A stretch of DNA of 64,000 nt, taken from JALZAI01 sp038212215 (GTDB lineage Bacteria > Actinomycetota > Actinomycetes > Mycobacteriales > Jatrophihabitantaceae). The notes below the pieces were generated by a model. That model did no database searches. It saw only the letters and a list, made by a program, of their open reading frames with translations, and had not been told where the DNA came from. Within the stretch, counting starts at the first letter, position 1. Each line of letters starts with the position of its first letter. Of this stretch, positions 25,054 through 33,553 are shown one piece after another. The stretch is taken from NCBI GenBank assembly GCA_038212215.1, contig JBBQUT010000001.1:186001-250000 (forward strand), read 5' to 3'. The translations under genes were made by a program, and so were the position numbers.

Positions 25054-27162
25054 ATGAATCGCAAACGCATCCTGCGGTCGTGGTGGCTTTGGGCCACCGT
25101 GATCGTGTTCGCCTTCCTTGTGCTGCCCAACCTCCTGTCCAGCGGCACCGGGTACCACGGCGTCAGCAACTCGGATGCGATCGCGCAGATCAACAAGGGC
25201 AACGTCAAGGAAGCGATCCAGCAGGACAAGGAGCAGACGCTTCAACTGCAGCTGAAGACCCCCCTCGACGGCAAGTACACCAAGATCAGCACGCAGTACG
25301 CGAGCAGTGCGGCCGACGACATCTACAACGAGCTTGTCGCCAAGCGGGTCAACTTCTCCACCCACGTCACCAAGGACAACCCGTGGTTGTCGCTGCTGGT
25401 GAGCCTGCTGCCGATCCTGCTGATCGTCGGTGTGCTGTTCTTCGTGATGAGCCAGGTGCAGGGCGGCGGCAACCGGGTCATGAGTTTCGGCAAGAGCAAG
25501 GCCAAACTCGTGAGCAAAGACACCCCGAAGACGACCTTCGGTGACGTCGCCGGCGCCGACGAAGCGATCGAGGAGCTCGACGAGATCAAGGAGTTCTTGG
25601 CCAACCCGGCCAAGTTCCAGGCTATCGGCGCCAAGATCCCCAAGGGTGTCCTGCTCTACGGGCCGCCCGGAACTGGCAAGACCCTGCTGGCCCGAGCCGT
25701 TGCCGGTGAGGCCGGGGTGCCGTTCTACTCGATTTCAGGCTCAGACTTCGTCGAGATGTTCGTCGGCGTAGGCGCCTCACGCGTGCGTGATCTGTTCGAG
25801 CAGGCCAAGGCCAACGCGCCGGCGATCATCTTCGTCGACGAGATCGACGCGGTCGGGCGCCACCGCGGCGCCGGCATGGGCGGCGGGCACGACGAGCGCG
25901 AGCAGACGCTGAACCAGATGCTGGTCGAGATGGACGGCTTTGACGTGAAGGGCGGGGTCATCATGATCGCCGCCACAAACCGGCCCGACATCCTCGACCC
26001 GGCGCTTCTTCGTCCGGGCCGCTTCGACCGCCAGATCGCCGTCGGCCCGCCCGACGTGATCGGCCGCGAAGCGGTACTCAAGGTGCACGCCAAGGGCAAG
26101 CCGTTCGCCGCCGACGTCGATCTCGGCATCATCGCGCGCCGCACCCCCGGGTTCACCGGCGCCGACCTCGCCAACGTGATCAACGAGGCCGCGCTGCTGA
26201 CCGCCCGCAACAACGGCAGGCTGATCACGACCGCCGCGCTGGAGGAGTCGATCGACCGCGTCATCGCCGGCCCGGAACGCAAGACCCGCGCGATGAGCGA
26301 CAAGGAGAAGCGGGTCACCGCCTACCACGAGTCGGGGCACGCGCTGGCTGCGTGGGCGATGCCGAACCTCGACCCGGTGCACAAGGTGACGATCCTGCCG
26401 CGCGGGCGATCGCTCGGGCACACCCTCGTCCTGCCGCTGGAGGACCGTTACACCCAGACGCGCGCCGAGATCCTCGACCAGCTGGTGTACGCCCTCGGTG
26501 GACGCGCAGCCGAGGAACTGGTGTTCCACGAGCCGACGACCGGCGCGTCCAACGACATCGAAAGAGCCACCGGGCTGGCCCGCTCGATGGTCACCGAATA
26601 CGGCATGAGCGCCAAGCTCGGCGCCGTGAAGTACGGCACCGGCGACGCCGAGCCGTTTATGGGACGTGACTACGGCCACCAGCGTGACTACTCCGAGGAA
26701 ATCGCCGCGGACATCGACGCCGAGGTACGCGACCTGATCGAGCGTGCCCACGACGAGGCGTGGGAGATCCTCGTCCAATACCGCGACGCGCTGGACGCGA
26801 TGGTGCTGGAACTGGTCGAGAAGGAGACGCTCGCGAAGGACGATCTCGAGCGCATCCTGGGCGGAGTTCGCAAGCGGCCGCCGCACAACTCCTTCGCCGG
26901 GTTCGGCAAGCGCACACCGAGCGACAAGCCACCGATCGAGATCCCGGTGCACCTGACCAAGGCTGGCGCGAACGGCAACGGCACGCACGCCAACGGGTCC
27001 TCGAACGGTGCCCAGCCCGGCGTCACTCCGGGCGTCACGATGCCCGAACCCCCCGGCCAGCCAGGCTCGTTCGGTCCTGGCGCGCAGGGCGGAGCACCGC
27101 AGGGCGCCCCGCCCTACGGCGGCTACCACAACCCGTCTTCGTCCGCGCCAAACGAACGATGA
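25054..27162 (+). CDS. ftsH: ATP-dependent zinc metalloprotease FtsH
   Basis: 702 residues. Two membrane helices (about 10-27 and 111-131) flank an extracytoplasmic domain. The AAA+ domain has GPPGTGKT, VDEIDAVGR and the second-region-of-homology Arg stretch. The M41 protease site is H425-ESG-H429. The last 80 residues are a Gly/Asn/Pro-rich disordered tail. Degrades misfolded membrane and regulatory proteins at the inner membrane. ATG 25054. Confidence 0.97.
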   Translation: MNRKRILRSWWLWATVIVFAFLVLPNLLSSGTGYHGVSNSDAIAQINKGNVKEAIQQDKEQTLQLQLKTPLDGKYTKISTQYASSAADDIYNELVAKRVNFSTHVTKDNPWLSLLVSLLPILLIVGVLFFVMSQVQGGGNRVMSFGKSKAKLVSKDTPKTTFGDVAGADEAIEELDEIKEFLANPAKFQAIGAKIPKGVLLYGPPGTGKTLLARAVAGEAGVPFYSISGSDFVEMFVGVGASRVRDLFEQAKANAPAIIFVDEIDAVGRHRGAGMGGGHDEREQTLNQMLVEMDGFDVKGGVIMIAATNRPDILDPALLRPGRFDRQIAVGPPDVIGREAVLKVHAKGKPFAADVDLGIIARRTPGFTGADLANVINEAALLTARNNGRLITTAALEESIDRVIAGPERKTRAMSDKEKRVTAYHESGHALAAWAMPNLDPVHKVTILPRGRSLGHTLVLPLEDRYTQTRAEILDQLVYALGGRAAEELVFHEPTTGASNDIERATGLARSMVTEYGMSAKLGAVKYGTGDAEPFMGRDYGHQRDYSEEIAADIDAEVRDLIERAHDEAWEILVQYRDALDAMVLELVEKETLAKDDLERILGGVRKRPPHNSFAGFGKRTPSDKPPIEIPVHLTKAGANGNGTHANGSSNGAQPGVTPGVTMPEPPGQPGSFGPGAQGGAPQGAPPYGGYHNPSSSAPNER

Positions 27163-27177
27163 TCGGCAGCGTTGTGC

Positions 27178-27783
27178 GTGGTCGTTGTGCCTGACGACCT
27201 GCACCATGCCGAGCACGGCGTCGATATAGCGCGCGCCGAGAAGGCGGTTCGCGAGCTGCTGATCGCGATCGGCGAGGACCCCGACCGCGAGGGTCTGCTT
27301 GCTACACCGGCGCGGGTCGCCCGAGCGTGCACAGAGGTGTTTGCCGGCCTGCACACGAATCCGGACGATGTGCTGGAAACGACGTTTGACGAGCACCATG
27401 ACGAACTGGTGCTCGTCAAGGGCATTGCGCTGTATTCGACCTGCGAGCATCACCTGTTGCCCTGGCATGGCACGGCCGCGGTGGGCTACGTGCCCGGCGT
27501 GGACGGGCGGATCACTGGGCTCTCCAAGTTGGCCCGCCTCGTCGACCTGTATGCCCGGCGGCCGCAGGTGCAGGAGCGGCTCACCTCGCAGGTGGCCGAC
27601 GCCGCGATGAAGCGCTTGGAACCGCGCGGAGTCATCGTCGTGATCGAGGCCGAGCATCTGTGCATGGCGATGCGTGGTGTGCGCAAACCCGGCTCGACCA
27701 CGATGACCTCGGCGGTGCGCGGCATCTTCAAGTCCGACCCGCGCACCCGTGCGGAGGCGCTCAACCTCATCCTCGGCAGGTGA
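27178..27783 (+). CDS. folE: GTP cyclohydrolase I
   Basis: About 200 residues. Zinc and substrate motifs: LYSTCEHHLLPWHG, GLSKLARLVDLYARRPQVQERLT and EAEHLCMAMRGVRKPGS. First step of folate synthesis, GTP to dihydroneopterin triphosphate. The start is uncertain: TTG 27172, GTG 27178 and GTG 27187 are all in frame without a clear ribosome-binding site. The stop overlaps folP (GTGA). Confidence 0.93.
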   Translation: MVVVPDDLHHAEHGVDIARAEKAVRELLIAIGEDPDREGLLATPARVARACTEVFAGLHTNPDDVLETTFDEHHDELVLVKGIALYSTCEHHLLPWHGTAAVGYVPGVDGRITGLSKLARLVDLYARRPQVQERLTSQVADAAMKRLEPRGVIVVIEAEHLCMAMRGVRKPGSTTMTSAVRGIFKSDPRTRAEALNLILGR

Positions 27784-28616
27784 GCGCGCTGCCGAGGCGC
27801 TCCGACCGGATCGTGGTCGTGGGCGTGCTGAACGTGACCCCCGACTCGTTCTCTGACGGGGGCCGGTGGGGCGACCTCGACACCGCGGTCGCACATGCGG
27901 TGCAGTTGCGCGCCGAGGGCGCGGACCTGGTCGACGTCGGTGGCGAGTCGACGCGTCCGGGTGCGCAGCGCGTCGATGCTGCCGAGGAGACGCGCCGGGT
28001 CGTGCCGGTAGTCACCGAACTGGTCGCTGCCGGTGTGCCGGTCTCGGTGGACACCTACCGCGCCTCGGTTGCAGCGGCTGCGCTGGCGGCCGGTGCCGTC
28101 GTCGTCAACGACGTGTCCGGCGGCCTCGGCGATGCGGACATGGCGCGGGTGGTGCGCGATGCCGGCTGCCCATGGATCCTGATGCACTGGCGCGGACACA
28201 GCGCGTCCATGCAGCAACTCGCGCACTACGACGACGTGGTGAGCGACGTCTGCACGGAGCTGACCCGGCGCGTCGACGCCGCCGTCGTTGCGGGCGTGGA
28301 CTCGGCATGCCTGGTGCTCGACCCCGGCCTCGGCTTCGCCAAGACCGCCGAGCACAACTGGGCGCTGCTGGCGCAGTTGCCACGCCTGGTCGCCCTCGGC
28401 TCGCCGCTCCTGGTGGGGGCGTCGCGCAAGTCCTTCCTCGGAAGCTTGCTTGCCGACGTGGACGGCAAGGCCCGCCCGGTCGGGGAGCGTGAGCACGCGA
28501 CGACGGCGCTGACGACCTACTCGGCGCTGCACGACGTCTGGGGCGTGCGCGTGCACGAGGTGCTGGCCTCGGTCGACGCCGCCCTGACCGTTGCTGCACT
28601 CCGGAGTGCCTCGTGA
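27780..28616 (+). CDS. folP: Dihydropteroate synthase
   Basis: 278 residues from GTG 27780, overlapping the folE stop. Signature GVLNVTPDSFSDGG, then DVGGESTRPGA, VVNDVSGG and the C-terminal GASRKSFLG. Joins dihydropterin pyrophosphate to p-aminobenzoate; the sulfonamide target. Its TGA (28614-28616) overlaps a six-codon mini-ORF that leads into folB. Confidence 0.95.
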   Translation: MSALPRRSDRIVVVGVLNVTPDSFSDGGRWGDLDTAVAHAVQLRAEGADLVDVGGESTRPGAQRVDAAEETRRVVPVVTELVAAGVPVSVDTYRASVAAAALAAGAVVVNDVSGGLGDADMARVVRDAGCPWILMHWRGHSASMQQLAHYDDVVSDVCTELTRRVDAAVVAGVDSACLVLDPGLGFAKTAEHNWALLAQLPRLVALGSPLLVGASRKSFLGSLLADVDGKARPVGEREHATTALTTYSALHDVWGVRVHEVLASVDAALTVAALRSAS

Positions 28617-28633
28617 GTGAGGCTTGCGGATGA
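28613..28633 (+). repeat. Short derivative of the mini-ORF repeat (6 codons)
   Basis: GTG at 28613 overlaps the folP stop (GTGA), encodes MSEACG, and its TGA overlaps the folB ATG at 28630 (ATGA). It has the first codons of the long copies (MSEAC) fused directly to the downstream junction, as expected for an internal deletion. Confidence 0.55.
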
Positions 28634-28998
28634 GCGAGCGTGACGTGATCGCGTTGCGTGGGCTACGAGTGCGCGGCAACCACGGCGTGTTCGATTTCGA
28701 GCGCGAACAGGGCCAGGACTTCGTCGTGGACGTGTCCCTCGACGTGGACACCCGCGCCGCCGCCACGTCCGACGACGTCGGCGACACCGTGCACTACGGC
28801 GAGCTTGCCTCCGATCTGGCCGCCGTGATCGCCGGCGATCCGGTCAGCTTGATCGAGACGCTGGCCGCCCGGCTCGCTGAGGTCTGCCTCGCCGACCCCC
28901 GGGTGGCGGCGGCGACGGTGACGGTGCACAAGCCGCAGGCGCCGATCCCGCTGAGCTTCGCCGATGTTTCGATCACCATTCACCGGGGTCGCCAGTGA
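28630..28998 (+). CDS. folB: Dihydroneopterin aldolase
   Basis: 122 residues from ATG 28630. Recognised by LRGLRVRGNHGVFDFEREQGQDFVVDV and the TVHYGELASDL segment; the C-terminus HKPQAPIPLSFADVSITI is also typical. Converts dihydroneopterin to hydroxymethyldihydropterin. The first residues MSERDVI resemble the opening of the intergenic mini-ORFs (MSERTxVI). Confidence 0.95.
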   Translation: MSERDVIALRGLRVRGNHGVFDFEREQGQDFVVDVSLDVDTRAAATSDDVGDTVHYGELASDLAAVIAGDPVSLIETLAARLAEVCLADPRVAAATVTVHKPQAPIPLSFADVSITIHRGRQ

Positions 28999-29060
28999 GC
29001 GAGCGAACGGGTGTGATCCGGCTTGGCTGCGCGAACGAGCCCAGCGAGGCTCGAGCATGA
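28995..29060 (+). repeat. MIRU-like intergenic element, 21-codon mini-ORF (folB-folK)
   Basis: GTG 28995 overlaps the folB stop and TGA 29058-29060 overlaps the folK ATG. The whole gap is therefore one in-frame reading unit. The peptide begins MSERTGVIRLG and ends PSEARA. The 3' end GAGGCTCGAGCATGAGC supplies a GAGG ribosome-binding site and the start codon of folK. Confidence 0.7.
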
Positions 29061-29548
29061 GCACCGCAGTGCTGTCGGTCGGCGCTAACCTCGGCGACCG
29101 GCTGGCCGCGCTGCGCGGCGCGGTCGACGCAGTGCGACCCTGGCTGCTCGTCGTGTCGCCGGTGTACGAGACCGCGCCGTGGGGGCCTGTCGCGCAGGAC
29201 GACTACCTCAACGCAATCCTGGTCGTCGCCGATCCGGCTGCTGCCCCGCGGGACTGGCTCGCCCGGGCCTGCGCCGCAGAGCAGGCCGCCGGCCGCGCGC
29301 GTGAAACCCGGTGGGGTCCGCGGACGCTCGACGTGGACGTGGTGTGTGTCGACGACGTGCGCAGCGACGATCCGGAGCTCACGTTGCCGCATCCGCGCGC
29401 GGCGCAGCGGGCCTTCGTGCTGATGCCCTGGCTGGCAGCGGTTCCCGATGCGCTGCTGGACGGGCACCCCGTGGCCGATTTGATCGAAGCGTTGCCGGAA
29501 CCCGAACGCGCCGGTGTCCGCCGCAGAAGCGACCTGGAACTGTCGTGA
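29057..29548 (+). CDS. folK: 2-amino-4-hydroxy-6-hydroxymethyldihydropteridine pyrophosphokinase
   Basis: 163 residues from ATG 29057. SVGANLGDRLAALRGAV at the N-terminus, VSPVYETAPWGPVAQDDYLNA, GPRTLDVDVVCVDDV with the Mg-binding aspartates, and LPHPRAAQRAFVLMPW. Pyrophosphorylates hydroxymethyldihydropterin for FolP. Flanked on both sides by copies of the 21-codon repeat. Confidence 0.95.
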   Translation: MSTAVLSVGANLGDRLAALRGAVDAVRPWLLVVSPVYETAPWGPVAQDDYLNAILVVADPAAAPRDWLARACAAEQAAGRARETRWGPRTLDVDVVCVDDVRSDDPELTLPHPRAAQRAFVLMPWLAAVPDALLDGHPVADLIEALPEPERAGVRRRSDLELS

Positions 29549-29610
29549 GCGAACGAACCACTGTGATCGGGCTTGGCCGGCCGGTCGAAGCGAAGCGAGA
29601 GCGGGCATGA
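29545..29610 (+). repeat. MIRU-like intergenic element, 21-codon mini-ORF (folK-DUF3180)
   Basis: GTG 29545 overlaps the folK stop; TGA 29608-29610 overlaps the DUF3180 ATG. The peptide begins MSERTTVIGLGRP and ends VEAKRERA. Both boundaries read TGAGCGAA, a terminal direct repeat. Same length as the folB-folK copy, with several synonymous third-position differences. Confidence 0.72.
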
Positions 29611-30074
29611 GCGAAGCGCCGATGCGCCGTACCGGCGTGCTTGACCTGCTCGTGCCGCTGGTGGTCATCGGGTTGAGCGTCTACACCCTGTTGCGGGTGT
29701 CCTACGACGCGATCCCGCCGCTGAGCTATTTCGTGCCGGTGCCGCTCGCCGCGCTGGCCGTGGCCGAACTGGTGGCGGCGCGCCGGGTACGCGCGGCCGT
29801 GCGCCACGAACCGATGGCCAAAGCGATGACCGCGATCGCGATCGCGCGCTGTGTGGCGCTGGGGAAGGCGTCCTCGGTCGTCGGCGCTGCGGTCGTCGGC
29901 GCTGCCGTCGCGCTGCTCGCACGCGTCCTGCCGCAAGCCGGCACCGTGCATGCAGCGACGGGCGACCGGAACGTCGGTGTGTTGTTGCTGGCCGCGGCGA
30001 TTCTCGTGGCGGCGGCGGGCCTGCTCCTCGAACGAGCGGGTATAGACCCGAACCACAGTCGTCCCGACAAGTAG
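29607..30074 (+). CDS. DUF3180 membrane protein
   Basis: 155 residues with four hydrophobic helices (about 10-30, 35-55, 85-110, 125-145). This family regularly ends the actinobacterial folate operon; its function is unknown. ATG 29607 is contributed by the preceding repeat (MSEAP). Its last codons and TAG lie inside the stem of the terminator, giving the C-terminus PDK. Confidence 0.82.
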   Translation: MSEAPMRRTGVLDLLVPLVVIGLSVYTLLRVSYDAIPPLSYFVPVPLAALAVAELVAARRVRAAVRHEPMAKAMTAIAIARCVALGKASSVVGAAVVGAAVALLARVLPQAGTVHAATGDRNVGVLLLAAAILVAAAGLLLERAGIDPNHSRPDK

Positions 30075-30123
30075 TGCTGCGTTGACGGCTCTCAGCCGGA
30101 CAACGCAGCACTATTTGTCGGGG
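30063..30123. terminator. Large bidirectional terminator hairpin
   Basis: Near-perfect inverted repeat of about 22 bases per arm (30063-30084 and 30101-30123; core AGTGCTGCGTTG pairing with CAACGCAGCACT) around a 16-base loop. It lies between two convergent genes and contains the stop codons of both, so both proteins end PDK-stop from the same palindrome. Confidence 0.85.
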
Positions 30124-30737
30124 ACTGCCTCCAGCGCCGCACGCTCGAGCCGGTGGCGGTAGTCCTGCCACCAAGCTTGGTCACGCGGCGCGATGTTGGC
30201 GTTGTCTGCACGCACGCCAACGGCCCCGTCAATCAGCTCGCGGACGATGTCGGCGTGGCCGGCGTGCCGGTGCGTCTCCGCGATCATGTGCACCAGGATT
30301 TGGTGCAACGTCACGTCCTGTCGCTCAGGCGGCCACCACGGCACGCGCCCTGGCGCGTCCAGGGCAAGATTGTCGATCGTCACGTCCGAATGCTCGCAGG
30401 CCCGCCGGTATAACCCGACGAGATGCTCGCGTGACTCCGCAGCGGTGGCCCACATGTCTGCGTTGAGCTCGGCGTCGTCGTCGAGCCACGGGATCACCTC
30501 GCCAAACGGTCGAGCGAAGGTGTCGCCGAAGTACCCCACTTCGATGGCCGCAAGGTGCTTGATCCGCCCGAGCAGGTTGGTGCCGGTCGGCGTGAGCGGG
30601 CGCCTGATGTCGTACTCGCCGAGCCCGTCGAGCTTCCACACCAGTGCGTCGCGGCCGACCTGGAGGTAGCGCAGCAGCGTGGCCTTGGCGTGAACTGCTG
30701 CTGCGGCGTCGGGCGAGGTGGCGTCGGATGCGGTCAT
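30111..30737 (-). CDS. DinB-like (DUF664) protein
   Basis: 208 residues from ATG 30737. Four-helix-bundle DinB/YfiT-like protein. Putative metal-ligand histidines are in NLLGRIKHLAAIEVGYF and HQILVHMIAETHRHAGHAD; KLDGLGEYDIRRPLTPTGTN is the usual N-terminal block. Such proteins include mycothiol- or bacillithiol-dependent enzymes, but the substrate is unknown. Confidence 0.85.
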   Translation of the reverse strand: MTASDATSPDAAAAVHAKATLLRYLQVGRDALVWKLDGLGEYDIRRPLTPTGTNLLGRIKHLAAIEVGYFGDTFARPFGEVIPWLDDDAELNADMWATAAESREHLVGLYRRACEHSDVTIDNLALDAPGRVPWWPPERQDVTLHQILVHMIAETHRHAGHADIVRELIDGAVGVRADNANIAPRDQAWWQDYRHRLERAALEAVPDK

Positions 30738-30893
30738 GCCCGACAGCGTGCCAGGCGGCACGGCAAGAACTTGCCGCATCCGCCTCCGATCGTGATTGGA
30801 GGCGGTCTCGTCGACGCCGCGCTGTCCCCGCATCGACGCCGGCGAGGTTGCCGGCGTGCGGTCCTGCCGTCCCCACGCCAGCGGTAGGCGTTG

Positions 30894-31649
30894 TTACTGA
30901 GCCCAGGACGGCGACCGCTTCTGCGAAAAGGCCCGCATGCCCTCCTGGGCGTCGTCGGACTCGAACAACTGCTGCGAGAGAGCCTGCACCGACTCGCCGC
31001 GCTCGGCAAACGCGGCCCGCGTCGTCGCGGTGGTCAGCGCCTTGGTCGCCGCCAGTCCCTGCGGCGAGCAGCGGCGCAGCGCCTCGCACACCTCGCCCAG
31101 TTCGGTGTCGACGTCCTCGACGGCCGCGCTCACAAGCCCAGCGTCGGCCGCTGCCTGCGCGTCGAAGGTCTCGCCGGTGAGGCAGTAGCGCGCCGCGGCT
31201 CGCTCGCTCATCCGCCCGAGGGTTGTCAGCGAGATGATCGCCGGCGCGAGGCCGAGGCGGACCTCCGTGAACGCGAACGTCGTCTGCGGGCCGGCCAGCG
31301 CGATGTCGCACGCGCCGACAAGGCCGATGCCACCCGCGCGCACATGCCCGTCCAGGCGCACCAGCACGGGTTTGGGCAACTCCACGACGGCGCGCAGTAA
31401 CGCGAGCATCCGCGCAGTCCCCGCGGCCGGACCCCCTGTCGTGGACTGTTCCTTCAGGTCAGCGCCCGCGCAGAACGTCGCGCCGGTGTGGGTCAGCACG
31501 ATCGCACGCACTGCCGTGTCGTCCGCCGCGTGATGCAAGTGCGTGCTCAGCTCAGCGACGAGTTGGGACGAGAGCGCGTTGCGGTTCGCGGGGGAGTCCA
31601 ACGTGATCGTCGCGATCGCCCGATCGAGCGCATAATGGACGTTGCTCAT
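30894..31649 (-). CDS. Enoyl-CoA hydratase/isomerase
   Basis: 251 residues from ATG 31649. Crotonase fold with oxyanion-hole segments THTGATFCAGADLKE and HVRAGGIGLVGACDIALAG. The Glu in EVRLGLAPAIIS occupies the usual catalytic position. Acts on enoyl-CoA or related thioesters. Preceded by a coupled 28-codon ORF and then the AtuA-like gene on the same strand, suggesting an acyl or terpenoid catabolic operon. Confidence 0.9.
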   Translation of the reverse strand: MSNVHYALDRAIATITLDSPANRNALSSQLVAELSTHLHHAADDTAVRAIVLTHTGATFCAGADLKEQSTTGGPAAGTARMLALLRAVVELPKPVLVRLDGHVRAGGIGLVGACDIALAGPQTTFAFTEVRLGLAPAIISLTTLGRMSERAAARYCLTGETFDAQAAADAGLVSAAVEDVDTELGEVCEALRRCSPQGLAATKALTTATTRAAFAERGESVQALSQQLFESDDAQEGMRAFSQKRSPSWAQ

Positions 31650-31732
31650 CGGTAAGACTCCGGCCGGACGAGGCTGACCTGCGCTCGGAAGTCCAACAGT
31701 ATTTCCGGGCTGATCGGGGCGGTGACATTCAT
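31646..31732 (-). CDS. 28-residue ORF translationally coupled to enoyl-CoA hydratase
   Basis: ATG 31732 is preceded by GAGGAG. The ORF encodes a peptide starting MNVTAPISPEILLDF and ending RPESYR; its TGA overlaps the ATG of the enoyl-CoA hydratase (ATGA at 31649-31646). It does not belong to the mini-ORF repeat family. It could be a leader peptide or the remnant of a truncated gene. Confidence 0.4.
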   Translation of the reverse strand: MNVTAPISPEILLDFRAQVSLVRPESYR

Positions 31733-31790
31733 CGTTCTCCTCGGTAAGCACGGCTTCGGCGAGCACCGCGGCGCGCGCGCGCAGCCGCGG

Positions 31791-33482
31791 TCACTGCAGC
31801 CCGTCCCGAAGGAACTCGATCGGGATGTCCACTTTGCGCGAGCCGAGCCATTCGCCCAACGCTTTGGCCTGCGGATCGTGGCGGGCGTTCGAGGCCACCC
31901 CCTCGCCGAGGATGCCCTCGATCACGAAGTTGAGCGCGCGAAGATTCGGCAGGACGTGGCGAGTTACCGCGAACTTCTGCGTCTCAGGCAGCAGGAACTG
32001 CAACATTTCCACGCTCAGCACATTCGCCAGCCACGCCCATTGGTCGTCGGTGCGAGCCCAGACGCCGAGGTTGGCATCGCCGCCCTTGTCGCCGCTGCGC
32101 GTCCCGACGAACAGCCCGAGCGGCAGGTGCACGGTCGGGCCGGGTTGCGGCGGGGCCGGCACGGCTGCCTCTGCGACATCGTGCAGTTCCTGGATCGGCG
32201 ACGCGTGTGCGATGTCGACGCGCGAGCCGTCGGCGAGGACCGCGACATGCGCCACCTCGGGCGCGTTCACGAAGACCGCGGCGAAAACGCCGTACGGCGC
32301 AGCTTCGCTCGGCGGGGAGGTCACGTGAAAGCCGGGGTAGCTGGACAGCGCCAGTTCGATCGCGCGGTTCGAGAATGCCCTGCCGACGGCTTTCTGATCG
32401 GGCCCGCGGACGACGCAATGCAACAGCGCCGCGGCTTCTTCTTGGACCGGCGAGTCGAGATGGTTGGTGCGGGCCAGGGTCCAGGTCGCGTCCAGGTCCG
32501 CGAGTTGCTCGCGGACCATGCGCTCCTTGAGATCGATCAGGTTTCCGGTCAGCACGAAGCACACCTCGTTGCGGAAGCCGCCGAGGGTGTTCACCCCGAC
32601 CTTGAGCGTCGGCGGAGGCGGCTCACCGCGCACGCCGCTGATGCGGACCCGGTCCACGCCGTCCTGGGCCAGTTCGATGGTGTCGAAACGCGCGGTCACG
32701 TCCGGGCCTGCATAGCGGGGCCCGGCGATCTCGTACAGCAGCTGCGCGGTCACTGTCTCGATGGTTACCGCACCGCCCGTCCCAGCATGCTTGGTGATCA
32801 CCGACGAGCCGTCGCGAGCGATTTCGGCGATCGGGAAACCAGGGGTACGGAGATCCTCCAGTTCGGCGAAGAACGCGAAGTTGCCGCCCGTCGCGTGCGC
32901 ACCGCATTCGATGACGTGGCCCGCCACGACAGCACCAGCCAGTGCGTCCAAGTCGCGCGACGTCCAGCCGAAACGAGCAATCGCAGGCCCGACCACGAGC
33001 GAGGCGTCGGTGACGCGACCGGTCACCACGACGTCCGCGCCAGAGGACAGGCATCGCGCAATACCGAACGCGCCGAGGTAGGCGTTGGCAGCGAGCGGTG
33101 CGCCCAGGCCGAGCTCGGCCGCACGCCGGTGCAAATCGTCACCCTCGACGTGCGCCACCGTGACCGGCAGCCCAAGCGAGGCGGCGAGCGCCCGGATGGC
33201 CTCGGCGAGGCCCGCCGGATTCAGCCCGCCCGCGTTCGCGACGATCTGCACGCCCCGTTCGACCGCTGTACCGAGCGAGACCTCCAGCTGCTGCAGGAAG
33301 GTCTTCGCATACCCCAGCGTCGCGTCCTTGAGCCGGTCGCGCGCGAGGATGAGCATGGTCAGCTCGGCCAGGTAGTCGCCGGTGAGCACGTCCAGTTCGC
33401 CGCCGGTCAGCATTTCCTGCATGGCGGACGAGCGGTCGCCGTAGAAGCCGGAACAGTTCCCGATCCGCAGCACTTCGCTCAC
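31791..33482 (-). CDS. AtuA-like protein (DUF1446, acyclic terpene utilization)
   Basis: 563 residues from GTG 33482. Begins with the family's VLRIGNCSGFYGDR and continues with ELTMLILAR, IVANAGGLNP, DVVVTGRVTDASLVVGPA and ECGAHATGGNF. The C-terminal domain has LGLFVGTRSGDKGGDANLG. AtuA-type proteins are linked to acyclic terpene or leucine-type catabolism, but their biochemical role is not settled. The start codon is part of a repeat element that separates it from the upstream gene. Confidence 0.88.
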   Translation of the reverse strand: MSEVLRIGNCSGFYGDRSSAMQEMLTGGELDVLTGDYLAELTMLILARDRLKDATLGYAKTFLQQLEVSLGTAVERGVQIVANAGGLNPAGLAEAIRALAASLGLPVTVAHVEGDDLHRRAAELGLGAPLAANAYLGAFGIARCLSSGADVVVTGRVTDASLVVGPAIARFGWTSRDLDALAGAVVAGHVIECGAHATGGNFAFFAELEDLRTPGFPIAEIARDGSSVITKHAGTGGAVTIETVTAQLLYEIAGPRYAGPDVTARFDTIELAQDGVDRVRISGVRGEPPPPTLKVGVNTLGGFRNEVCFVLTGNLIDLKERMVREQLADLDATWTLARTNHLDSPVQEEAAALLHCVVRGPDQKAVGRAFSNRAIELALSSYPGFHVTSPPSEAAPYGVFAAVFVNAPEVAHVAVLADGSRVDIAHASPIQELHDVAEAAVPAPPQPGPTVHLPLGLFVGTRSGDKGGDANLGVWARTDDQWAWLANVLSVEMLQFLLPETQKFAVTRHVLPNLRALNFVIEGILGEGVASNARHDPQAKALGEWLGSRKVDIPIEFLRDGLQ

Positions 33483-33553
33483 GTCCGGTCTCGCTTCGCT
33501 CCGACCGGCCGCCAGAGGCCGATCACACTGGTTCGCTCGCAAGCTTCGCTCAT
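33479..33553 (-). repeat. MIRU-like intergenic element, 24-codon mini-ORF
   Basis: ATG 33553 overlaps the stop of the upstream TIGR03084-like gene (ATGA) and the TGA overlaps the AtuA GTG (GTGA). The peptide begins MSEACERTSVIGLWRP and ends AKRDRT. Both ends read TGAGCGAAG. This copy lies on the minus strand, following the direction of its operon. Confidence 0.72.

Noticed and set aside
25777..27894. 705-residue minus-strand open frame
   Set aside because: Antisense to ftsH and folE.
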